NCBI GenBank assembly: GCA_030600745.1
Contig: JAUVLL010000245.1
Coordinates: 1 to 5,296 of the forward strand
Origin: Spirochaetaceae bacterium
Lineage (GTDB): Bacteria > Spirochaetota > Spirochaetia > B11-G9
Direction of reading: 5' to 3'
Length of the DNA stretch: 5,296 bases
Shown in pieces: positions 1-5,196 of the stretch. How positions within the stretch are numbered: the stretch's first letter is position 1; every line of letters begins with the position of its first letter. The notes below the pieces were generated by a model. That model was not told the DNA's origin and did no database searches. It worked only from the letters and a program-made list of their open reading frames with translations. The translations under genes and the position numbers were made by a program.

Positions 1-295
1 GAAGACCACCGTACTTCACCTGATACCAGTAACCATCCTCATCTTCCAGGGTTTCCCTGACAGAGTTTTGAGAAACAACTTCCAGGACATATCCCTTCCA
101 TAAAGTAGTTATAGCCTTACTGTTAATATCCGGTTTCTCCCGCAGCCGCAGGTGAGTTGAATTAATTACACTCCACCGGGACTGAACTGACAAAACTGAA
201 GTAGCTGGTAAATCAATATCAAAAGTGGTCTTTTCATCTTTACAGGACAAAAATAAACTGGAGAATAAAAGAAGAATTACAATACATATTTTCAT
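1..295 (-). CDS. SH3-domain lipoprotein, partial (C-terminus off the left edge)
   Basis: The ATG at 295-293 opens a frame of 98 codons that stays open to the window edge. Residues 1-18 are a lipoprotein signal peptide: Lys2, a hydrophobic run at 4-16, and a relaxed lipobox ending LFLSC with Cys18 as the predicted lipidated residue. A polar linker follows. From Trp41 onward the sequence reads like a bacterial SH3 (SH3b) domain: LRLREKP at 50-56, LWKG at 65-68, and DGYWYQVKYGG at 87-97, where the domain is cut. Such domains in exported proteins often bind peptidoglycan or mediate protein contacts, so a periplasm- or envelope-facing role is inferred; the specific function is unknown. There is no Shine-Dalgarno before the ATG. 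An in-frame TTG at 331 is possible but would put 12 polar residues before the signal peptide, so ATG 295 is preferred. The gene is on the same strand as uvrB but separated by a repeat element and a separate promoter-like sequence. Confidence 0.8.
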   Translation of the reverse strand, partial: MKICIVILLLFSSLFLSCKDEKTTFDIDLPATSVLSVQSRWSVINSTHLRLREKPDINSKAITTLWKGYVLEVVSQNSVRETLEDEDGYWYQVKYGGL

Positions 296-302
296 AGCTG
301 CT

Positions 303-331
303 AATATACCACATTTGGAAATATCACACAA
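303..331 (-). promoter_or_regulatory. Extended -10 promoter for the lipoprotein gene (near-leaderless)
   Basis: Read on the minus strand there is TTGTGT (331-326), a 17-nt spacer, and TATATT (308-303), preceded by TGG to give the extended -10 form TGGTATATT. The -10 matches the consensus at 5 of 6 positions and the -35 only at TTG. Only 7 nt separate the -10 from the ATG at 295, so transcription would start at or within a few bases of the start codon. This fits the absence of a ribosome binding site. It is a sequence-only prediction. Confidence 0.45.
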
Positions 332-350
332 TTGTATGGGAACAAAACAA

Positions 351-432
351 TGTAGGAGCACCCCTCGCGGGTACCTTGTATCCATACGAATATATCAACG
401 TTATATGGGCACCCGCAAGGGGTGCCCCTACA
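351..432. repeat. Inverted pair of GC-rich hairpin repeats (REP/MITE-like)
   Basis: The arms 351-375 and 408-432 are inverted repeats of each other, matching at 22 of 25 positions (mismatches at 357/426, 366/417 and 373/410), around a 32-nt AT-rich centre. Both outer ends read TGTAGG inward. The right arm contains its own hairpin; the left arm is a decayed version of it. The GC-rich arms stand out against AT-rich surroundings. Short elements beginning GTAGGGGC with internal palindromes are dispersed in many bacterial genomes and resemble REP sequences mobilised by RAYT (IS200-like Y1) transposases; that link is inference here, as no transposase is in the window. The right-hand end supplies the uvrB stop codon. 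The pair could act as an RNA-stabilising or transcription-attenuating structure between uvrB and the lipoprotein gene. Confidence 0.75.
407..427. repeat. Intact 8-bp hairpin inside the right repeat arm
   Basis: GGGCACCC (407-414) pairs perfectly with GGGTGCCC (420-427) around a 5-nt loop GCAAG. It lies immediately downstream of the uvrB stop (428-430) on the minus strand. No U-run follows it, since the next bases read ATATAACG, so it is not a canonical rho-independent terminator. It could still protect the 3' end of the uvrB message. Confidence 0.6.
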
Positions 433-2422
433 TCATATCAAATTGATCTTTCAATTCTTTTATTTCATCCCGAACTACTGCAGCCTCTTCGAACTCCATA
501 TTTTTAGCATGTTCCAGCATAACTGATTCAAGTTTTTTAACCAATTTTTTTCTTTCTCCGGGAATAAGAATATTGTATCCCTGCTTTATTATATCCAGAT
601 TAACTTTTTCTGAATTTTTTGTTTCCTCTTTTTTTCTGACCAGTAGATCTGTTACAGCTTTAACTATACTTTCGGGAGTAATATCATGCTCCAGGTTATA
701 GACTATCTGTTTCTCCCGCCGTTCATTGGTTTCGTTTATTGCCTCTTCCATAGCTGTTGAATATTTATCTGCATACATAATAACTGTACCTTTCACATTT
801 CGGGCAGCTCTTCCTATGGTTTGGATAAGAGAAGTTGCAGAACGGAGAAACCCAATCTTGTCAGCATCCAGGATAGCAACCAGTGAAACTTCCGGAAGAT
901 CAAGACCCTCACGAAGGAGGTTTATTCCAACAAGAACATCAATAATTCCAAGACGAAGATCCCGGAGAATCTCTACCCTCTCTATAGTTTCAATTTCGGA
1001 ATGAAGATACCTTATTTTTAAACCAAGTCCTGCATAATAATCAGTTAGATCTTCTGACATCTTTTTTGTAAGGGTAGTAATAAGAACCCTCTCTTTACGT
1101 TTAATCCTCTTTATTATCTCTCCATAGAGATTTTCTATCTGTCCGACCGTAGACCTTACATCAATTTCAGGATCTAAAAGACCAGTGGGACGTATAATTT
1201 GTTCAACAACATTATCACTCTTTCGTAATTCCTCTTTACGGGGTGTGGCAGATATATAAAGAACTCTGTCTGTAAGTTCTTCGAATTCGGCAAAAAACAA
1301 GGGCCTGTTATCCAGGGCAGAGGGCAGTCTAAATCCATGGTTAACAAGATTATTTTTTCTGGAACGGTCCCCCTCATACATAGCACCAATTTGCGAAAGA
1401 GTTACATGGGATTCATCTATGAGTGTCAGAAAATTATCAGGGAAATAATCTATCAATACTGAAGGGCGTTCACCGGCTGTTCTTCCGCTTAAAGGAGCAG
1501 AGTAATTCTCTATCCCGGGACAGTAACCCATCTCCTCCATCATTTCAAGATCATACTCGGTTCTTGTTTTTAAACGCTGTGCTTCAACTATCTGTCCATT
1601 ATCCGTAAGCTCAATGTATCTTTCAGATAACTCATTGCGAATAACTCCAATTGAATTCCGCAGCTGATCTTCCGGCATCACAAAGTGCTTTGAAGGGTAT
1701 ATTACAACTGTATCAAGTTCAGCTATTGTACCACCTGTAAGAGGATTTATTTTCCTAATTCTGGCAAGGTTATCCCAGTTAATTTCCAACCTGTAAGCAT
1801 CCTTCAGATATGCAGGATAGATTTCGACAACATCTCCTTTAACCCGGAATCCTGCCCTCTTTAAAATTGAATCATTTCTGGTGAACTGCAGACTGATAAG
1901 TTCCTTACTTAACTTAGAGATATCAAATAACTGACCCACCTCTAATCTAAGACTCATCTCTTTAAATGATTTTGGATTCCCAAGTCCGTAGATACATGAG
2001 ACAGAGGAAACAACAATAACGTCCTTTCGTTCCATCAATGACATAGTGGCTGCAAGTCTCATCCTGTCAATTTCATCATTTATGGAAGAATCTTTTTCTA
2101 TAAACAGATCTCTTGAGGGGACATATGCTTCAGGCTGATAATAATCATAATAGGAAACAAAGTATTCAACTGCGTTATCCGGAAAAAAGGATTGGAATTC
2201 TCTGTAAAGCTGAGCTGCCAATGTCTTATTATGGGAAATTACAAGAGTCGGCATCTGCATCTTCTCAATGATCTTTGCCATTGTATATGTTTTCCCCGAA
2301 CCTGTTACTCCTTTAAGAGTCTGGGAATTAAGACCATTATTATACCCATCGACAAGACCCTGAATAGCCTCTCCCTGATCACCTGCAGGTTCATATTCTG
2401 ATACTACTTTAAATTTTTTCAT
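428..2422 (-). CDS. uvrB: UvrABC system protein B (excinuclease ABC subunit B)
   Basis: This 664-aa protein is a full-length UvrB, the DNA-damage-verifying helicase-like subunit of nucleotide excision repair. UvrA loads it on DNA and it recruits UvrC for incision. Visible landmarks are the Walker A motif GVTGSGKT (38-45); the damage-probing beta-hairpin beginning YYDYYQPEAY (91-100, with Tyr91, 92, 94 and 95 as the usual aromatic cluster); motif II DESH (336-339); SATP (391-394); motif V around NLLREGLDLPEV (501-512); motif VI QTIGRAARN (534-542); and a C-terminal UVR domain at about 627-660 for UvrC contact. Residue 523 is Ile in DADKIGFLRS, where Glu is usual. The ATG at 2422 lies 6 nt after the protease stop, with AGGGAT overlapping that stop, so translation is probably coupled. 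The TAG stop falls inside the hairpin repeat that follows. No LexA-type box is recognisable, but spirochaete boxes are poorly known to me. Confidence 0.98.
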   Translation of the reverse strand: MKKFKVVSEYEPAGDQGEAIQGLVDGYNNGLNSQTLKGVTGSGKTYTMAKIIEKMQMPTLVISHNKTLAAQLYREFQSFFPDNAVEYFVSYYDYYQPEAYVPSRDLFIEKDSSINDEIDRMRLAATMSLMERKDVIVVSSVSCIYGLGNPKSFKEMSLRLEVGQLFDISKLSKELISLQFTRNDSILKRAGFRVKGDVVEIYPAYLKDAYRLEINWDNLARIRKINPLTGGTIAELDTVVIYPSKHFVMPEDQLRNSIGVIRNELSERYIELTDNGQIVEAQRLKTRTEYDLEMMEEMGYCPGIENYSAPLSGRTAGERPSVLIDYFPDNFLTLIDESHVTLSQIGAMYEGDRSRKNNLVNHGFRLPSALDNRPLFFAEFEELTDRVLYISATPRKEELRKSDNVVEQIIRPTGLLDPEIDVRSTVGQIENLYGEIIKRIKRKERVLITTLTKKMSEDLTDYYAGLGLKIRYLHSEIETIERVEILRDLRLGIIDVLVGINLLREGLDLPEVSLVAILDADKIGFLRSATSLIQTIGRAARNVKGTVIMYADKYSTAMEEAINETNERREKQIVYNLEHDITPESIVKAVTDLLVRKKEETKNSEKVNLDIIKQGYNILIPGERKKLVKKLESVMLEHAKNMEFEEAAVVRDEIKELKDQFDMM

Positions 2423-2428
2423 TTATCC

Positions 2429-3649
2429 CTATTCTGCAAGTAATTCTTCCGGCCGGTTTGTAAGAATTACTGTTGTGGTAATAATCTTTTTCCCCCGTAC
2501 AAGCTTAACCTCAACAGATTCACCCGGTTTGTTATCCTCCAATGCACTAAAAAGATCTTCCAGAGAATTAACTTCCAGTCCATCTATATTTACAATGATG
2601 TCTCCCCCAAAGTAAATTACTGAGCGTCCATACTGAACCGGTTTATTCAGGTCCCCTCCGCGAATACCTGCAGCAGCTGCATTGCTCCCGCTGTCAAGTC
2701 TGGAAACCAGTATCCCTTTTGAGACAGCAAATTTACCATACCTGACAATATTCGGTTCAAGCTGAACAGGATAAATATCAATCCACCCGCGGTTTACATG
2801 ACCATAGCTTATTAAATCCGGAACAATACGTTTGGCGGTATCAACAGGGACTGCAAAACCAATTCCCACAGAGCCGCCGGAAGGTGTATAAATCATAGTA
2901 TTTATTCCAATCATTCGACCATGGGAGTCAAGAAGAGGCCCCCCTGAATTACCGGGGTTAATAGAAGCATCTGTCTGAATCATCCCCTGAATTACTAAAT
3001 TTCCTGAAGTTCTAACCGGCCGGCTTAAACCGGAAACAATGCCTGTTGTTAAAGTACGGTCATAACCAAATGGGTTACCAATAGCCAGAACTTTCTGACC
3101 TACTTTAAGAGTTTTGGAAGTTCCAAAAGATATGGTTGTCAGATCAAATCCATCAGGATCAAACTTAACAACAGCTAAATCATTCTCAGAATCCTGACCA
3201 ATCACTTCACCTTCAAACTGACTCCCATCGAAAAGATTGATATAGAGTTTATAAGTATCTTTGACAACATGATAATTTGTAAGAACATAACCCCTTTTGT
3301 CGATTATTGATCCGGAACCGGTTCCTCCATCAGTTGGAACAGGTTCAAGGAACCAGTTAAGGCTTAGCTTTTCTGTGGTTATATTAACGACAGCCTTGTT
3401 AAGGGCTTCATAAATTCTAATATTTTCCTGTTCAGATTCTGTATACTCATTGTCTGATAAACCAACAGAATAAATTTGATCGTCCAGACTGGTTTCCAGG
3501 ACAAAAACCGGCTCCTGTATAACAGTATCCACGGCAGGCGGGTCCTTCGGACCAAGCTCAATTACTCCAAACCCTATTAACAGAAAAACCACCAGAAGCA
3601 GGGAACTTACAGAGAAAAATAACATCTGACCCTTATGATTACCCTTCAT
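2429..3649 (-). CDS. HtrA/DegP-family membrane-anchored serine protease (S1C) with PDZ domain
   Basis: This 406-aa trypsin-like protease belongs to the HtrA/Deg family, which degrades or handles misfolded envelope proteins. One hydrophobic segment (about 9-30) after a basic start should anchor it in the inner membrane with the rest outside the cytoplasm. A linker (31-75) leads to the protease domain (about 76-275). The catalytic triad is intact: His127 in TNYHVV, Asp157 in SENDLAV and Ser235 in NPGNSGGPL. GTGSGSIID (109-117) is the family's pre-His strand. One PDZ domain spans about 288-396, including GGDIIVNIDG (348-357). A single PDZ and an uncleaved anchor make it more DegS/HhoA-like than two-PDZ DegP. 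The start ATG at 3649 has a strong AGGGGG Shine-Dalgarno (3659-3654). It follows rnhA by 41 nt and its stop nearly touches the uvrB start. Pairing with DNA metabolism genes is probably operon neighbourhood rather than shared function. Confidence 0.95.
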   Translation of the reverse strand: MKGNHKGQMLFFSVSSLLLVVFLLIGFGVIELGPKDPPAVDTVIQEPVFVLETSLDDQIYSVGLSDNEYTESEQENIRIYEALNKAVVNITTEKLSLNWFLEPVPTDGGTGSGSIIDKRGYVLTNYHVVKDTYKLYINLFDGSQFEGEVIGQDSENDLAVVKFDPDGFDLTTISFGTSKTLKVGQKVLAIGNPFGYDRTLTTGIVSGLSRPVRTSGNLVIQGMIQTDASINPGNSGGPLLDSHGRMIGINTMIYTPSGGSVGIGFAVPVDTAKRIVPDLISYGHVNRGWIDIYPVQLEPNIVRYGKFAVSKGILVSRLDSGSNAAAAGIRGGDLNKPVQYGRSVIYFGGDIIVNIDGLEVNSLEDLFSALEDNKPGESVEVKLVRGKKIITTTVILTNRPEELLAE

Positions 3650-3690
3650 TTATCCCCCTGTTTAAAGCACAGTCCTTAATGCCTTTCTAT

Positions 3691-4137
3691 TCATAATCTA
3701 TTCATCTCCTCGTTAACCATAGTGTCACATGCCTCATTCATGGGATCCCCTGCATGCCCTTTTACCCACTTCCACCTGACATCAAGCTGGTCCGAGACTT
3801 CTTTTAACTCTATCCATAATTCTTTATTCTTTACAGGTTTCTTTGCAGCTGTCTTCCAGCCGTTTCGAATCCAGTTGTTTATCCAGGAGGAGATACCATT
3901 TTTAACATACTGAGAATCTGTATGGAGTTCAATACCTTTTTTTGATAATTCAGAATCCCTTAGAATTACTTCCAAAGACTTGATTACAGCAGTTAATTCC
4001 ATTTTATTGTTAGTTGTAAAAGTATCTCCGCCGGATCTTGTTTTCTCTACAGTTTCTGTTTTAATTATATAAGCCCATCCACCAGGACCTGGATTACCTC
4101 TGCAGCCTCCGTCTGTATAAATAATTACTGAATCCAA
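3691..4137 (-). CDS. rnhA: Ribonuclease HI, TTG start
   Basis: RNase HI cleaves the RNA strand of RNA-DNA hybrids, removing R-loops and primer remnants in the cytoplasm. Starting from TTG at 4137 the protein is 148 aa, close to the 155 aa of the E. coli enzyme. It opens MDSVIIYTDGGCRGNPGPGG. The catalytic residues are all visible: Asp9 in YTDGG, Glu47 in NNKMEL, Asp74 in HTDSQYV and Asp138 in EACDTM, plus the assisting His128 in VKGHAG. The basic handle region (W85-K105, with several Trp and Lys) is present, as in enzymes of the E. coli type. A longer frame begins at another TTG (4155), but the GGGAGG Shine-Dalgarno at 4148-4143 lies downstream of that codon and 5 nt before 4137, so 4137 is the likely start. 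It appears to be the first gene of the rnhA-htrA-uvrB operon. Confidence 0.96.
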   Translation of the reverse strand: MDSVIIYTDGGCRGNPGPGGWAYIIKTETVEKTRSGGDTFTTNNKMELTAVIKSLEVILRDSELSKKGIELHTDSQYVKNGISSWINNWIRNGWKTAAKKPVKNKELWIELKEVSDQLDVRWKWVKGHAGDPMNEACDTMVNEEMNRL

Positions 4138-4148
4138 AAAAACCTCCC
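4135..4148 (-). promoter_or_regulatory. Ribosome binding site that decides the rnhA start
   Basis: On the minus strand GGGAGG (4148-4143) is followed by five T residues and then TTG (4137-4135). This is near-ideal spacing for initiation at TTG and argues against the upstream in-frame TTG at 4155-4153. Confidence 0.8.
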
Positions 4149-4187
4149 GGTACAAATAAACATATTAAACCTAATTTTGTTTAAACC

Positions 4188-4217
4188 ATTATACTATTTT
4201 TTGCAATGTATACTTAA
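4188..4217 (-). promoter_or_regulatory. Promoter of the rnhA-htrA-uvrB operon
   Basis: A perfect TATAAT (-10) sits at 4193-4188 on the minus strand. The best -35 at 18-nt spacing is TTAAGT (4217-4212), which is weak. Transcription would begin near 4181, inside the 8-bp palindrome GTTTAAAC (4179-4186), giving a leader of about 44 nt to the rnhA TTG. The -10 is convincing; a poor -35 suggests either modest strength or activator dependence. Confidence 0.5.
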
Positions 4218-4258
4218 TAGTTTTTTATTGATTTTTACGAATACCGGATTAAGATTTA

Positions 4259-4270
4259 ATAGAATTCTAT
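4259..4270. promoter_or_regulatory. Perfect 12-bp palindrome, possible operator
   Basis: ATAGAATTCTAT is a perfect palindrome near the middle of the divergent intergenic region, about 45 nt upstream of the minus-strand -35. In AT-rich DNA such a palindrome can occur by chance, so a binding-site role is only a suggestion. Confidence 0.2.
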
Positions 4271-4367
4271 CGGTTTAACAACCTGAAATATCTGCTAAAC
4301 TGAAATTTTTAAGAAACATGCAGTAAAAATGGAATACGTTTTATTTGATTTTGTTTATAAAAAGATA

Positions 4368-4396
4368 TTGGATTATTCGTAAATTAGTTTTACAAT
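4368..4396 (+). promoter_or_regulatory. Promoter of the flavin-binding split-barrel gene
   Basis: TTGGAT (4368-4373), a 17-nt spacer and TACAAT (4391-4396) make a plausible sigma-70-type promoter. The -10 matches at 5 of 6 positions and the -35 at TTG only. Transcription would begin around 4403, within the palindrome at 4402-4414, leaving a leader of about 50 nt. Confidence 0.45.
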
Positions 4397-4401
4397 ACAT
4401 T

Positions 4402-4414
4402 GACCTTAAAGGTC
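4402..4414. promoter_or_regulatory. Operator-like palindrome at the predicted transcription start
   Basis: GACCTT (4402-4407) and AAGGTC (4409-4414) are perfect inverted half-sites around one central A. The site starts 6 nt after the -10 box and so covers the predicted +1. A bound dimeric repressor there would block initiation. The half-site is less AT-rich than the surroundings, which makes chance somewhat less likely. The regulator is unknown. Confidence 0.35.
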
Positions 4415-4451
4415 GGTTTAGGTTCAAACGTCTTTACCAAAGGAGAAACAA

Positions 4452-4829
4452 ATGCCGGTATTACCAAAAAATGTAAGTAAAGCCTGGGATGAAAAAAAGG
4501 GGGCTGCTATATTTTCTACTATAGATAAGAATGGAGTACCAAATGCCATCTATGTCACTTGTGTGAATAAATTCAATGAAGAGACAATAGTTATTGCAGA
4601 TAATTTTTTTAATAAAACACAGAAAAATATTCTCGCAGGAAGTAAAGGGTCCATTCTTTTTATTACTGATAAAGATGAGTCCTTTCAAATAAAGGGTACT
4701 ATTGAATATTTCATAAAAGGTGATATTTTTGATGATATGAAAAAATGGAACCCAAAACAGCATCCGGGTCATGCTGCAGCAGCATTGAAAGTGGAAGAGG
4801 TTTATTCAGGTTCCGAAAAAATATTATAG
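4452..4829 (+). CDS. Pyridoxamine 5'-phosphate oxidase-like flavin-binding split-barrel protein
   Basis: This 125-aa soluble protein has the look of the short PNPOx-like (FMN-binding split barrel) family. The N-terminal part has the strand pattern AAIFSTIDKNGVPNAIYV (18-35), where a small-molecule reductase or binding barrel begins. It is followed by the family's ADNFFNKTQKNI segment (49-60), usually involved in cofactor-phosphate contacts and helix packing. SFQIKGTIEYF (77-87) and the terminal VEEVYSGSEKIL (114-125) complete the fold. It is far shorter than true PdxH (over 200 aa) and lacks that enzyme's C-terminal region, so vitamin B6 synthesis is unlikely. Flavin binding with an unknown substrate is the fairest call. 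The ATG at 4452 has a good AAGGAG Shine-Dalgarno (4440-4445) with 6-nt spacing. The gene appears monocistronic, with its own promoter and a palindrome upstream. Confidence 0.8.
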   Translation: MPVLPKNVSKAWDEKKGAAIFSTIDKNGVPNAIYVTCVNKFNEETIVIADNFFNKTQKNILAGSKGSILFITDKDESFQIKGTIEYFIKGDIFDDMKKWNPKQHPGHAAAALKVEEVYSGSEKIL

Positions 4830-4831
4830 GC

Positions 4832-4843
4832 TAACTTAAGTTA
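4832..4843 (+). terminator. Weak terminator-like palindrome after the flavoprotein gene
   Basis: TAACTTAAGTTA is a perfect 12-bp palindrome starting 2 nt after the stop codon, and it is followed by four T residues (4844-4847). It is AT-rich and has no natural loop, so as a hairpin it would be weak; it could equally be a protein-binding site. It lies immediately before a TTGACA sequence. Confidence 0.25.
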
Positions 4844-4845
4844 TT

Positions 4846-4876
4846 TTGACAATATGAAAATGACTAAACTTATTAC
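4846..4876 (+). promoter_or_regulatory. Candidate upstream promoter for the toxin-antitoxin module
   Basis: A consensus TTGACA occurs at 4846-4851. The best matching -10 is TATTAC at 4871-4876, with a longer than ideal 19-nt spacer; CTTATT at 17-nt spacing is poorer. If used, it would give a leader of about 55 nt containing both inverted repeats ahead of the antitoxin gene. Confidence 0.25.
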
Positions 4877-4897
4877 ATATCTGCACAGTATAACAAA

Positions 4898-4918
4898 ACT
4901 TCTTGCCATACGAGAAGT
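4898..4918. repeat. Inverted repeat upstream of the antitoxin gene
   Basis: ACTTCT (4898-4903) and AGAAGT (4913-4918) are perfect inverted half-sites. Allowing one G-T pair, the stem extends to 8 positions around a CCATA loop. No T-run follows, so termination is unlikely. Together with the next palindrome, which it overlaps by 3 nt, it may form an operator or leader structure. Confidence 0.35.
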
Positions 4919-4931
4919 GATAGTATAGTAT
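4903..4931 (+). promoter_or_regulatory. Candidate proximal promoter for a leaderless antitoxin transcript
   Basis: TTGCCA (4903-4908), a 17-nt spacer and TAGTAT (4926-4931) match the consensus at 4 of 6 positions each. The -10 lies inside the palindrome at 4916-4935, as expected of an autorepressed antitoxin promoter. It would start transcription at about the ATG (4939), and no Shine-Dalgarno is present, so the message may be leaderless. Confidence 0.3.
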
Positions 4932-4935
4932 CACT
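4916..4935. promoter_or_regulatory. Putative toxin-antitoxin operator palindrome
   Basis: AGTGATA (4916-4922) and TATCACT (4929-4935) are perfect 7-bp inverted half-sites around GTATAG, ending 3 nt before the antitoxin ATG. Phd/YefM antitoxins typically repress their own operon by binding palindromes over the promoter, and the location and symmetry fit that role. Binding here is inferred, not shown. Confidence 0.5.
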
Positions 4936-4938
4936 ATT

Positions 4939-5196
4939 ATGAAAGTAGAGATTGTTACAACCCTAAAGCGACAGGCAACAAAAATACTGGCAGATCTACA
5001 TGAATCAAAAGAACCTGTATTAATTACAGAACATGGTCAGCCATCAGCTTATCTTGTAGATGTAGAAGATTATGAGTTTATGCAGAACCGTATGGCTATC
5101 CTCGAAGGATTGGCAAGAGGGGAAAAAGCCGTACAGGAAAATCACACATATACTCATACAGAGGCAAAAGAGAAAATGGGTAAATGGCTCAAATAA
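4939..5196 (+). CDS. Phd/YefM-family type II antitoxin
   Basis: This 85-aa protein is a complete antitoxin of the Phd/YefM family. It neutralises the toxin encoded directly downstream and represses the shared operon. The N-terminal DNA-binding and dimerisation part (about 1-50) carries the family signature EPVLITEHGQPSAYLVD (25-41), followed by VEDYEFM. The C-terminal part (about 51-85: helical start, then charged residues ending KMGKWLK) should be the flexible toxin-wrapping tail. The length is typical. The ATG follows a palindrome and a -10-like box directly, with no Shine-Dalgarno. Its last 13 nt overlap the toxin start, which allows translational coupling. From memory the sequence is close to antitoxins frequent in Proteobacteria (inference), suggesting horizontal acquisition. 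Confidence 0.92.
   Translation: MKVEIVTTLKRQATKILADLHESKEPVLITEHGQPSAYLVDVEDYEFMQNRMAILEGLARGEKAVQENHTYTHTEAKEKMGKWLK

Larger units (their letters stand above)
4138..4451. other. AT-rich divergent intergenic region
   Basis: The 314 nt between rnhA and the plus-strand flavoprotein gene contain no credible gene or structured RNA. They hold a minus-strand promoter (about 4188-4217) and a plus-strand promoter (4368-4396). There are palindromes at 4179-4186 (GTTTAAAC), 4259-4270 (ATAGAATTCTAT) and 4402-4414. GGTTTAA occurs twice on the minus strand within the predicted rnhA leader. I see nothing identifiable in about 4275-4365. Confidence 0.7.

Noticed and set aside
293..331. An upstream in-frame TTG (331) as the lipoprotein start.
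   Set aside because: It would add 12 residues before a canonical signal peptide, and no ribosome binding site precedes it.
407..427. The hairpin after uvrB as a rho-independent terminator.
   Set aside because: The stem is strong but no U-tract follows it on the minus strand, and an equivalent structure on the plus strand follows no gene.
351..432. A CRISPR array or transposon with a coding core.
   Set aside because: There are only two inverted, not direct, arms and the 32-nt centre cannot encode a transposase.
225..446. A 73-codon plus-strand open frame across the lipoprotein start and the repeat.
   Set aside because: It lies antisense to the lipoprotein signal peptide and runs through the hairpin repeats. 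It has no ribosome binding site and no recognisable domain.
726..1004. A 92-codon plus-strand open frame antisense to uvrB.
   Set aside because: It is the mirror of a conserved UvrB segment; its arginine-rich composition comes from the opposite strand's codons.
3691..4155. The longer RNase HI frame beginning at TTG 4155.
   Set aside because: The Shine-Dalgarno is downstream of that codon and fits the inner TTG at 4137; RNase HI family proteins normally begin just before the first beta-strand.
4461..4772. A 103-codon minus-strand open frame opposite the flavoprotein gene.
   Set aside because: The plus-strand frame has a strong Shine-Dalgarno and family motifs; the antisense product has none.
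4889..4894. TATAAC as a -10 box for the toxin-antitoxin operon.
   Set aside because: It matches 5 of 6 consensus positions, but nothing resembling a -35 lies 16-18 nt upstream and no TG extension is present.
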